A stretch of DNA of 64,000 nt, taken from the NCBI GenBank assembly GCA_016744295.1, contig JADGEQ010000003.1, positions 1 to 64,000 of the forward strand, in the 5' to 3' direction. Under the pieces are notes generated by a model that worked only from the letters and a program-made list of their open reading frames with translations, did not search any database and was not told the DNA's origin. Position 1 is the stretch's first letter. Every line of letters starts with the position of its first letter. This document shows, one piece after another, positions 1 to 7,085 of the stretch. Both the position numbers and the translations under genes were made by a program. The DNA is from Desulfobacteraceae bacterium (GTDB lineage: Bacteria; Desulfobacterota; Desulfobacteria; Desulfobacterales; Desulfobacteraceae).

Positions 1-1
1 C

Positions 2-1318
2 ATCCACTCCATGTGGAAACCCATCTATTATAAGATAAAAGATTATATCGGCAATCCCAAACCCAATATGTACCAGTCCATCCACACCACGGTGGTGGGG
101 CCCAAGGGAGAGCGGGTTGAAATTCAAATCAGAACCCGGGAGATGGATCAAATTGCTGAATCCGGAATTGCTGCCCATTGGAGTTATAAAGAGGGAAGCA
201 AGATAGATGAAAATACCGGGGAATTGTTTGCCTGGATCCGGAATCTGGTGGAAAACCAGGAAAATTACAATGACCCCGATGAATTTCTGGAAAATGTCCG
301 CATCGATTTATACCCGGATGAAATCTATGTGTTTACCCCCCAGGGAGAGATAAAGACCCTTCCCAAGAAGGCAACCCCTGTCGATTTTGCCTATATGATC
401 CATACCGAGGTCGGGGCAGCCTGTACCGGGGCCAAGGTCAGCGGTAAACTGGTACCCCTGACCCACACGCTTAAAACTGGGGATACCATTGAGATCATCA
501 CCACCAAGGGTCACCATCCCAGTGCAGACTGGCTCAATTTTGTCAAAACCGTCAAAGCCAGGACCAAAATCAGGGCCTATATCAATAATAGGGAAAAGGA
601 GCGGAGCTATTCCCTGGGCCGGGAAATGTGTGAAAAGATTTTCCGGAAAAAGAATCAAAACTTTAATGCCCTGGTAAAATCCGGTGAAATCCGTGCAGTG
701 TCAGAATCCTATGGATTCAAAACCGTGGATGATCTCATCGCCCATGTGGGATTTGGTAAACTGACCCCCCTTCAAATTTTAAACAGGGTTTTGCCTGATC
801 TGGAAAAAGATTCCAGGGAAGAAAAAGTCAGTATATTCCAAAAAATTGCCGGCCGCGGGAAACGAAAAACAGATACCGGCATCATTGTCAAAGGCCTCCA
901 TGATATTCTGGTCCGTTTTTCCAAATGCTGCAATCCCTTGCCTGGAGATCCCATCACAGGATTTATTACCCAGGGGCAGGGGGTGACCATTCACAGTAAA
1001 AACTGTATCAATGTTCTGAAAATGAGCAATGAACGCAAGATAGAGGTGCAATGGAGCGATGATTACACTGAATCCTACCCCGCCAGTATCCGGATCAAGA
1101 CCGATGACCGCCACGGACTTTTAGCAGATATTGCAGCCGTGATCAGCAAATCCAAATCCAATATTTTAAATGCCCAGAGCGAAACATCCCAGGCAGGAAT
1201 CGGTTTGTTCTATTTTACCGTTATGGTGGAAAGTTCTGCCCAGCTACGCAAAATCATGTCGGAAATCCGGCGGGTCAAAAAGGTTACGGATGTGAAGCGG
1301 GTGGTAAGAAATGATTAG
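2..1318 (+). CDS. rel: Bifunctional (p)ppGpp synthetase/hydrolase RelA/SpoT, 3' part
   Basis: Stringent-response enzyme of the long Rel/SpoT family, which makes and/or degrades (p)ppGpp in the cytoplasm. The reading frame is open to the window edge and codons before the first ATG (I-H-S) already fit the family, so the 5' end (N-terminal hydrolase and most of the synthetase, roughly 280 residues) lies outside. Visible parts, in order: end of the synthetase domain with the KPNMYQSIHTTV and EIQIRT motifs; a TGS domain starting at DEIYVFTPQGE; a conserved-cysteine segment around FSKCCNPLPGD; and a C-terminal ACT domain beginning near ASIRIKTDDRHGLLADIA. Whether the hydrolase is active cannot be judged from this fragment. 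It ends 140 bases before the convergent rpmB gene. Confidence 0.95.
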   Translation: MHSMWKPIYYKIKDYIGNPKPNMYQSIHTTVVGPKGERVEIQIRTREMDQIAESGIAAHWSYKEGSKIDENTGELFAWIRNLVENQENYNDPDEFLENVRIDLYPDEIYVFTPQGEIKTLPKKATPVDFAYMIHTEVGAACTGAKVSGKLVPLTHTLKTGDTIEIITTKGHHPSADWLNFVKTVKARTKIRAYINNREKERSYSLGREMCEKIFRKKNQNFNALVKSGEIRAVSESYGFKTVDDLIAHVGFGKLTPLQILNRVLPDLEKDSREEKVSIFQKIAGRGKRKTDTGIIVKGLHDILVRFSKCCNPLPGDPITGFITQGQGVTIHSKNCINVLKMSNERKIEVQWSDDYTESYPASIRIKTDDRHGLLADIAAVISKSKSNILNAQSETSQAGIGLFYFTVMVESSAQLRKIMSEIRRVKKVTDVKRVVRND

Positions 1319-1366
1319 GTCCCGGGAAATTATTTTATAGAGAGAAAAACACCCTGGTGAAGCAAA

Positions 1367-1421
1367 CAAGACCCCAGGCTAAGTCATCTATTAAAAATAG
1401 ATGATCGAACCTGAGGCCTTG
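1367..1421 (-). other. Long two-stem hairpin downstream of rpmB
   Basis: On the minus strand CAAGGCCTCAGG (1421-1410) pairs over 12 positions with CCTGGGGTCTTG (1378-1367) using two G-U wobbles. After a small internal loop, TCATCTATT pairs with AATAGATGA (9 bp, three-base loop). On the plus strand the wobbles become A-C mismatches, so a minus-strand RNA is favoured. It starts 36 bases past the rpmB stop. No U-run follows directly; a run of five T occurs about 20 bases further. It may be an rpmB 3' structure or terminator, or an unrecognised structured RNA. Confidence 0.45.
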
Positions 1422-1457
1422 TGTTATAAACTGTATACTACTGCCAGCCAAGAATGA

Positions 1458-1652
1458 TTAAGCAGATTTTGTGACCTTGCCTGCCTTGATGCAATTGGTG
1501 CATACATCGATTTTTCTGACACAACCCTCTTTAATGACTGCACGAACTCTCTGAAGGTTCGGGTTGAATACTCTTTTGTTTAAATTGTGGGCATGGCTGA
1601 CATTATTGCCGACCATTGGTTTTTTACCGCAAATAGCACATTGTTTTGACAT
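1458..1652 (-). CDS. rpmB: 50S ribosomal protein L28
   Basis: Small basic protein of the large ribosomal subunit, 64 residues, the usual size for bacterial L28. It begins [12 protein letters not shown] and carries two Cys pairs (CAIC near the N-terminus; CTNC near residues 51-54), the zinc-binding form of L28. The motif [13 protein letters not shown] is typical. It is a lone minus-strand gene between the convergent rel gene and the trxA-trxB-bamD operon, and is followed by a strong hairpin. Confidence 0.97.
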   Translation of the reverse strand: MSKQCAICGKKPMVGNNVSHAHNLNKRVFNPNLQRVRAVIKEGCVRKIDVCTNCIKAGKVTKSA

Positions 1653-1737
1653 ATCTTAACTCCTCAAAGAAAAACTTTTTAACAAAATAATAACCAGGGA
1701 TTAATACACCAAGGCAAAACAAAAGTAAAGAGGATAA

Positions 1738-2397
1738 TTATATATCCTGGTCTTTGTTCACCAGTGCAACACATGCCGGGATTTTATTCAGGGCAATCTT
1801 GCTTTGCTCGGTTCCGGGAAAATATTCGACAATATATTCATACCGCTTTAGAGCAGCCTTGTATTTTTTTGTTTTATTATAAAAATTGGCCACATAGAGC
1901 TCATGGCCGGCGATGTTATCAATGCATTTTTGTATGTTATCCGCTGTCTCTTTGCCATATTCATTGCCCGGGTATTGATCCCGAAGGCGTTGGAATTGGG
2001 CCAAAGCATTTTTTGCAGGCGTATCATCCCTGTCGACGGTGTCCATCTGCTTAAACCAGCACATGCCAACTTGTTTGATCACATAGGGAATTGCCTCATT
2101 CCTGGGGTGCATTTGTTCAAAGGATTCATAGGCCATGATGGCTTCGCCATATTGTTCCAAGTAAAATTGGGCATCGGCAATCTTAAGTTCCGCCAGGATG
2201 GCGTATTTGCTGAAAGGATACCAGTCCTTAAGGTCTGTGTAGGCTTTGACTGCATCCGTGTAGTCTTCGTTCACAAATGCTGCGGCCCCTTCTGCAGCTA
2301 GTTGTTCAGCATTTTTATTCATCTGCCCGGTTCCGTCAAAAAGAGAGCACCCCGAGATAAAAAAAAGTAAACTTCCCAAAATTAAAAGTTTTTTCAT
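1738..2397 (-). CDS. bamD: Outer membrane assembly lipoprotein BamD
   Basis: Probable BamD (YfiO/ComL family), the essential lipoprotein of the BAM complex that inserts beta-barrel proteins into the outer membrane. The 219-residue protein has a lipoprotein signal ending LFFISGC, so Cys17 is the lipidated residue. TPR-like repeats follow: AAAFVNEDYTDAVKAY, AQFYLEQYGEAIMAYESF, and a C-terminal repeat with KYKAALKRYEYIVEYFPG. It starts two bases after the trxB stop and is the last gene of trxA-trxB-bamD, so co-transcription is likely. Other TPR lipoproteins cannot be excluded, but length and repeat arrangement fit BamD well. Confidence 0.85.
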   Translation of the reverse strand: MKKLLILGSLLFFISGCSLFDGTGQMNKNAEQLAAEGAAAFVNEDYTDAVKAYTDLKDWYPFSKYAILAELKIADAQFYLEQYGEAIMAYESFEQMHPRNEAIPYVIKQVGMCWFKQMDTVDRDDTPAKNALAQFQRLRDQYPGNEYGKETADNIQKCIDNIAGHELYVANFYNKTKKYKAALKRYEYIVEYFPGTEQSKIALNKIPACVALVNKDQDI

Positions 2398-2399
2398 TG

Positions 2400-3320
2400 T
2401 TATAAATTCTCAATATAATGTTCAGCAGAAACCGCTGCAATGGCGCCATCGCCCACGGCAGTGGATATCTGTCTAAGGGGGGTATCCCGGACATCGCCGG
2501 CTACATATACACCGGAAACGCTGGTCTGCATTTTTGCATCGGCAACGATAAAGCCGAATTCATCCGTTTTGACGCTGTCTTTTACAAACTCCGTATTGGG
2601 GAGTATCCCCACCCAGATAAAACAACCATCCGCTTTAATGGTTTTTTCTTCATTGGTTTTGATATTTTTTACATGGACACCCTCGATGCCGAAGAAACCG
2701 TCCACACCGGTGGCCACTGAATCCCAGACAAACTCAATCTTGTCATTGGCAAAGGCTCTTTCCTGAAGGATTTTTGTTGCCCGAAGCTCATTTCTGCGAT
2801 GGACCAGATAGACTTTTTTGGCAAATTTGGTCAAAAAGATGGCTTCCTGGACGGCTGTGTCACCGCCACCAATGGCCACAACAGTTTTGTCCCTGAAAAA
2901 AGGGGCATCACAGGTGGCACAAAAGGAGATCCCCTTGCCCATGAATTTATCTTCACCAATTCCCAATTTTTTGGGAGAGGCCCCCGATGCAATGATCAGG
3001 CTTTTTGTCAGAATGCTCTTCTCTTTGAGAACAACTTCCTTTATATCCCCGGAAAGTTTCAGGGAATGAACCTGGGCTGTTTCTATCTTCAACCCAAGGT
3101 CTTCTGCCTGGGTTTTCATTTTTTCAGCAAGGTCATAGCCGCTGATGCCTTCGGGAAATCCCGGGTAATTTTCCACCCAGTCGGTCACAATAATCTGGCC
3201 GCCCGGTACTGCTTTTTCAAGGAGAAGCACCTTCATCCTTGCCCTGGCCGCATAAAGCCCGGCGGTGAGTCCGGCCGGTCCGGCACCGATAATCACAAGA
3301 TCATAAATTGTATCTGTCAT
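2400..3320 (-). CDS. trxB: Thioredoxin reductase
   Basis: NADPH-dependent flavoprotein that reduces thioredoxin in the cytoplasm, 306 residues. It has the FAD-binding motif GAGPAG at residues 12-17, the redox pair CATC at 134-137, an NADPH-binding GGGDTA at 151-156 and the HRR phosphate-binding motif at 174-176. A second FAD-contact motif, GVYVAGDVRD, lies near the C-terminus. It sits directly between trxA (12 bases upstream) and bamD (2 bases downstream), so reductase and substrate are encoded together. Confidence 0.97.
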   Translation of the reverse strand: MTDTIYDLVIIGAGPAGLTAGLYAARARMKVLLLEKAVPGGQIIVTDWVENYPGFPEGISGYDLAEKMKTQAEDLGLKIETAQVHSLKLSGDIKEVVLKEKSILTKSLIIASGASPKKLGIGEDKFMGKGISFCATCDAPFFRDKTVVAIGGGDTAVQEAIFLTKFAKKVYLVHRRNELRATKILQERAFANDKIEFVWDSVATGVDGFFGIEGVHVKNIKTNEEKTIKADGCFIWVGILPNTEFVKDSVKTDEFGFIVADAKMQTSVSGVYVAGDVRDTPLRQISTAVGDGAIAAVSAEHYIENL

Positions 3321-3332
3321 GGTAAAGACTCC

Positions 3333-3659
3333 TTACAAAACCCCTTTGAGTGTCTCCTCAAGCTTTTCTTTAGCAACCATACCGGTTATCTGTTCGGCTA
3401 TTTCACCGTTTTTAAAGAAAATAAGAGTAGGAATGGCCTGAACGCCGTATTTGCTGGGGCTTAAGGGGTTTTCATCCACATTGACCTTTGTAAAGAGCAT
3501 CTGGTCGCCATAGGTCTGACTAAGGGCCTCCACAGTAGGCCCAATGGCTTTACAGGGCCCGCACCAGGGTGCCCAAAAATCCACCATTACCGGTTTGTCT
3601 GCTTTTAAAACAATTTCTTCGAATGAATCGTCATCAATTTCTAAAATATTTTCTGCCAT
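3333..3659 (-). CDS. trxA: Thioredoxin
   Basis: Classical 108-residue cytoplasmic thioredoxin with active site WCGPC (residues 32-36) and the cis-proline loop GVQAIPTLIFFKNGE. It transfers electrons from TrxB to disulfide substrates. First gene of the trxA-trxB-bamD unit. No signal peptide is seen. Confidence 0.97.
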   Translation of the reverse strand: MAENILEIDDDSFEEIVLKADKPVMVDFWAPWCGPCKAIGPTVEALSQTYGDQMLFTKVNVDENPLSPSKYGVQAIPTLIFFKNGEIAEQITGMVAKEKLEETLKGVL

Positions 3660-3757
3660 GAGAATTATCCTATTTGTATATTAAAAATTGCCTGTAAATA
3701 TAGGGTCATATTTATTCTTTGTCAATTGATCAATCTTCAGGGTCCAAATGAATTCAA

Positions 3758-3788
3758 GCCCTGGATCGGAAATTATCCGGTCCAGGGC
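3758..3788. terminator. Hairpin between rubrerythrin and trxA
   Basis: GCCCTGGATCGGA (3758-3770) pairs with TCCGGTCCAGGGC (3776-3788) over 13 positions with one wobble or mismatch and a five-base loop. It lies just past the rubrerythrin stop. Neither strand has a strong U-run directly after it (plus strand continues CTAGCTTTTC), so a terminator role is only probable. Confidence 0.4.
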
Positions 3789-3816
3789 CTAGCTTTTCTT
3801 CATGCCCTAGTTTGGT

Positions 3817-4392
3817 TTACCAATTTTCTCCCAGCACTTCAAAATGGGCCTGGGGATGAGCACAGGCCGGGCACATTTCAATGGCTTCTTCCCCTTCATG
3901 GACATATCCGCAATTGCGGCAACGCCATTTTATACTGGTATCTTTTTTGAATACCTTACCTGCTTCAACATTGGCGGCAAGGTCTAAATAGCGCTTGGCA
4001 TGCTGTTTTTCAGCAATGGAAATCATTTCGAAAATCATGGCCACCGCATCAAACCCCTCTTCCTTTGCAACCGCTGCAAAGTCAGGATACATCTGGGTCC
4101 ATTCATACTCTTCTCCGGCAGCGGCTGCTTTAAGGTTTTCAAGGGTCGATCCGACTACACCGGCGGGGAAAGCACCTGTGATCTCGACCTCTCCGCCTTC
4201 CAGAAAACTAAAAAACCGCTTGGCATGTTCTTTCTCCTGGTTGGCTGTCTCTGTAAAAATTTCTGAAATCTGGACATAACCTTCTTTTTTTGCGGCACTT
4301 GCAAAATAGGTGTATCGGTTACGGGCCTGCGATTCTCCTGCGAAGGCGGTTAATAGATTTTTTTCGGTCCGGGTTCCTTTTAAACTTGCCAT
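3817..4392 (-). CDS. rbr: Rubrerythrin
   Basis: Non-heme iron peroxidase protecting anaerobes from hydrogen peroxide. The 191-residue protein has an N-terminal ferritin-like di-iron domain with ExxH motifs (NQEKEHAKRFF and IAEKQHAKRY) and a C-terminal rubredoxin-like domain with CRNCG and CPAC as the FeS4 site. Start supported by an AGGAGG ribosome site ahead of ATG at 4392. Monocistronic, next to the thioredoxin operon. Confidence 0.96.
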   Translation of the reverse strand: MASLKGTRTEKNLLTAFAGESQARNRYTYFASAAKKEGYVQISEIFTETANQEKEHAKRFFSFLEGGEVEITGAFPAGVVGSTLENLKAAAAGEEYEWTQMYPDFAAVAKEEGFDAVAMIFEMISIAEKQHAKRYLDLAANVEAGKVFKKDTSIKWRCRNCGYVHEGEEAIEMCPACAHPQAHFEVLGENW

Positions 4393-4619
4393 GCGTTTTT
4401 CCTCCTATGGGTGAGATATGAATTGTAACAGTTCTTTGAAGGGGGTTAATGAAATTTATGGCCCTATCGTACCGGCCTGTGGTATCGTCTTTGATGATTA
4501 AAGAACTATTGCAGTAAAATAAATTTATTAGCCTACTATTACCTGCTTGGGTTTGGTTTATACTATAGTTATAACGGTTTTAAAAGAGATTTATCTTTAA
4601 AAAATCATTTGGAGGACAA
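4393..4619. other. Divergent intergenic region, rubrerythrin / FGE-like gene
   Basis: A 227-base gap between divergent genes. It contains an 8-base inverted repeat, AGTTCTTT (4430-4437) and AAAGAACT (4501-4508), separated by 63 bases. An AT-rich stretch precedes the plus-strand gene. It presumably holds both promoters; no confident -35/-10 pair or known peroxide-regulator box could be assigned. Confidence 0.3.
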
Positions 4620-5648
4620 ATGAAAAAATTAGTCGGAATCATGCTGGCCTTATGCTTTAACGTCTCCCTTTGCCTGGCTGCCAACAGCTCTGATCTCTCC
4701 TCTTTGATTGCCAAATCCAGGCAGGGAAACAAGATGGCCATGTGCGATCTGGCCCTGGCCTATTACCATGGCAGAGGGGTGTTAAAAGATCCGTTCAAGG
4801 CAAAATGCTGGACTAAAAAAGCATACGACCAAGGATCGAAACGGGCCGGAAAAATATGGGAAGACCTCTCCCTATGGCAGTATTCCGGCAATTGTAACCT
4901 TTCCTTTGATGACGAGAAAACCATACCATCTCAGTCGGGAGAAGAATATCAAGAGCCGGTGACGGGCATGGGCTTTGTCCGGGTGGCTGGGGGATGTTTT
5001 TCCATGGGATGCCATAGGAATGCCGGCAGATGTGGAAAAGATGAAACCCCTGAACACAGAGTCTGTCTGGAGGGATTTTGGATGGGTATTTTTGAAGTGA
5101 CCCAGGGCCAATGGGAGGCAATAATGGGAACCAATCCCTCCCGCTTTAACCTGGGAGCGGACTATCCTGTGGAAGGTGTTTCCTTTGAAGAGGTTCGCAA
5201 ATTTATTCGGGCCCTGAAGGTTAAAACCGGAATGAAATTTTCTCTGCCCACCGAAGCCCAGTGGGAATACGCCTGTAGAGACCAGGGCCGTAAAAAGCCC
5301 TATCCCTGGGGGAAAAGTTCCTATCTGCCCGAGACAAATTGCGGCACCTGCAGCGCTGGAGAGTTTCGGGGGCAAACTGCTGCAGTGGGAAGCTTTCCTG
5401 CCAATGATATCGGCCTCCATGACATGGGGGGCAATGTTAAAGAATGGTGTCGGGATGTATATGACAAAAACGCCTATAAAACCCATATCCAGGAGAACCC
5501 CCTGCACCGGGGCAAAGGATCTTCCCGGGTGGTCAGGGGGGGATCCTTTGCCGACAACACCTCTGGCTTGCGATGCTCCGGAAGGGACAGCGCCGTCAAC
5601 ACCATGAAAAGTGAGTATATTGGATTCCGTCTGGTGTTAAAAAGATAG
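4620..5648 (+). CDS. Secreted Sel1-repeat / formylglycine-generating-enzyme-like (SUMF1) protein
   Basis: 342-residue exported protein. An N-terminal signal peptide (MKKLVGIMLALCFNVSLCLA) is followed by a short Sel1-like repeat (ALAYYHGRGVLKDPFKAKCW, about residues 46-65). A FGE-sulfatase (SUMF1) domain runs from about residue 118 to the end, with GFWMGIFEVTQGQW, LPTEAQWEYACR, GNVKEWCRD and RVVRGGSF. Many bacterial members are not sulfatase activators and serve other roles; no sulfatase is nearby, so the substrate is unknown. ATG follows GGAGG. A 7-bp hairpin lies just past the stop. Confidence 0.85.
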   Translation: MKKLVGIMLALCFNVSLCLAANSSDLSSLIAKSRQGNKMAMCDLALAYYHGRGVLKDPFKAKCWTKKAYDQGSKRAGKIWEDLSLWQYSGNCNLSFDDEKTIPSQSGEEYQEPVTGMGFVRVAGGCFSMGCHRNAGRCGKDETPEHRVCLEGFWMGIFEVTQGQWEAIMGTNPSRFNLGADYPVEGVSFEEVRKFIRALKVKTGMKFSLPTEAQWEYACRDQGRKKPYPWGKSSYLPETNCGTCSAGEFRGQTAAVGSFPANDIGLHDMGGNVKEWCRDVYDKNAYKTHIQENPLHRGKGSSRVVRGGSFADNTSGLRCSGRDSAVNTMKSEYIGFRLVLKR

Positions 5649-5650
5649 GG

Positions 5651-5674
5651 CGGCTGTACTGCCAACAACAGCCG
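5651..5674. terminator. Hairpin between convergent genes
   Basis: CGGCTGT (5651-5657) pairs with ACAGCCG (5668-5674). It is placed exactly between the converging ends of the FGE-like gene and the His/Pro-rich lipoprotein gene. T-rich sequence follows on both strands, so it may act in both directions. Confidence 0.5.
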
Positions 5675-5679
5675 GTTTA

Positions 5680-5937
5680 TTATCTTCTTGCCGGCAGATT
5701 AACGGGTCTGCCCCCGCCGGGTGGTCTGCCCCCCGGCGGTCGGCCACCCGGCGGTTTTGGAGGTCTGGGTGGCCGTACGACCGGGGGGCGGTGGTGGTGG
5801 TGATCATATCGATGGTAACCGGAACTCCACTGTACGCCATAATGGACACTCACGCCGTGACTGTTTCCGCACCCACCAATGATCATAAGGGCATAGAGCA
5901 CAAAAAGTCCAATGGCAATCTTTAGTAAGGGTTTCAT
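5680..5937 (-). CDS. Small His/Pro-rich putative lipoprotein
   Basis: 85-residue protein of unknown function. The N-terminus is a hydrophobic lipoprotein-type signal ending MIIGGC (Cys23). The mature part is low-complexity: a HRYDHHHHRPP segment followed by Pro/Arg/Gly repeats (GGRPPGG copies). The His run could bind metal, but nothing proves it. The start codon overlaps the end of the upstream VOC lipoprotein gene by four bases, so the two are probably co-translated. Repeat coding DNA is strongly GC-rich compared with its surroundings. Confidence 0.6.
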   Translation of the reverse strand: MKPLLKIAIGLFVLYALMIIGGCGNSHGVSVHYGVQWSSGYHRYDHHHHRPPVVRPPRPPKPPGGRPPGGRPPGGGRPVNLPARR

Positions 5938-6845
5938 TGTTCCTCTCCTTTGCCAAGGGTCAGTTCCTGGATGGCAAAGATGGCACCTGCGGGGTCAGCG
6001 ATGATGGCAATACGGCCGTTGGGCATTTCAGTATCCGGACCTACCAGAATTTTTCCCCCTAATTTTTCAGCCTTTTTGACCATCTCAACCACATTGGAAA
6101 CCGCAATATAAGGAAGCCAGTCCGGCTTGACATTTTCCCAGGTTATCGTAACAATACCGGCCAGGGGGATGCTGTTTTTTTCCAGCAGCAGGTAATCGGC
6201 TTCAGTTCCGATACCGACCCTGCGGTGTTCATATTCTGCAATTTTCCCATAAAAGGATAGGGCAGCGTTTAAATTTGTTGTCCACAGCTCACTACCCATC
6301 CACCGATTCTCTGAAAAACCAGTGTCCACTGGATCTCCATGGGTAGAGCTCAGCAGGCCAAAGAGTGCGCCTTCCGGGTCTGTGGCCACGGCAACCCTTC
6401 CTCTGTCCGGAAGGTTTTTGGGCCGGACACGGAGACTGCCCTTGTTTTCTTCTATTATTTTTGATGCCTGGTCCACATCTTCCACTGAGATATATCCCAG
6501 CCATCTGGATTCTTTGAATCTTTTGTCCAAGGGGAGGCTTAGAACTGCCGTGGCGATGGGAACGCCATCTAAAAAGATGGTTTTAACCTGGCGTGATCCA
6601 AAATGGACAGATTCAAAGGACCAGCCAAACAATTCTTGATAAAATGGAACAATTGCTTCCATATCATCGGTGTAAAGATCAAACCAGACAAATTTACCCA
6701 CCTGGTGCTCTTCTGTGGCAAGGGTGCTGATGGGGGAAACCCTTACACCGGTACAGGCGGAAAAAAATGTTCCTGCCAGGAGAACAGCTCCCAGAAGGAG
6801 ACGCAATCCCTTTCTTTGCGGAATTGATTTTTTAAAAATAGACAT
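5934..6845 (-). CDS. Two-domain VOC (glyoxalase-fold) lipoprotein
   Basis: 303 residues with a signal of lipoprotein type (LLLGAVLLAGTFFSAC), followed by two vicinal-oxygen-chelate domains. The first starts GKFVWFDLYTDDMEAIVPFYQELFGW; the second contains LWTTNLNAALSFYGKIAEYEH. Each ends in a DPEGALFGLL / DPAGAIFAIQ strand. This layout matches the CFP-30-like VOC family rather than lactoylglutathione lyase. Substrate is unknown. Envelope anchoring is unusual for a VOC protein. It overlaps the downstream His/Pro-rich lipoprotein gene. Confidence 0.8.
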   Translation of the reverse strand: MSIFKKSIPQRKGLRLLLGAVLLAGTFFSACTGVRVSPISTLATEEHQVGKFVWFDLYTDDMEAIVPFYQELFGWSFESVHFGSRQVKTIFLDGVPIATAVLSLPLDKRFKESRWLGYISVEDVDQASKIIEENKGSLRVRPKNLPDRGRVAVATDPEGALFGLLSSTHGDPVDTGFSENRWMGSELWTTNLNAALSFYGKIAEYEHRRVGIGTEADYLLLEKNSIPLAGIVTITWENVKPDWLPYIAVSNVVEMVKKAEKLGGKILVGPDTEMPNGRIAIIADPAGAIFAIQELTLGKGEEQ

Positions 6846-6977
6846 GGTGAGTCACCTTTTTTTTATTGATAATAGAGGCGTCGCATTCCACCTTTAACTA
6901 AACAGATGGCCAAAAGAAGTCAATCAAAACAAGTTGTCCGAGGGGGTATCCCCATGAAATTATGATAATTCCATTGC

Positions 6978-7016
6978 TTGACAATACAAAGTTCATGTAC
7001 TAATCAACTGGTTGAT
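6978..7016 (+). promoter_or_regulatory. Promoter with palindromic operator for the RND efflux operon
   Basis: TTGACA at 6978-6983 is followed after 17 bases by TAATCA as a possible -10. Overlapping that -10 is the perfect palindrome ATCAACTGGTTGAT (7003-7016). A palindrome of this kind is typical of TetR-family repressor sites at efflux genes. No regulator gene adjoins the operon. Confidence 0.45.
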
Positions 7017-7085
7017 CAATACTATAAATCGGTTGAGTTTGCATCTGTTTGATTCATTTTTTTTAACGGTATTTTGGATGTTATC

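Noticed and set aside
7074..7076. TTG start for the TolC fusion
   Set aside because: The in-frame ATG at 7086 has a GGA at fitting distance and keeps the whole export signal.
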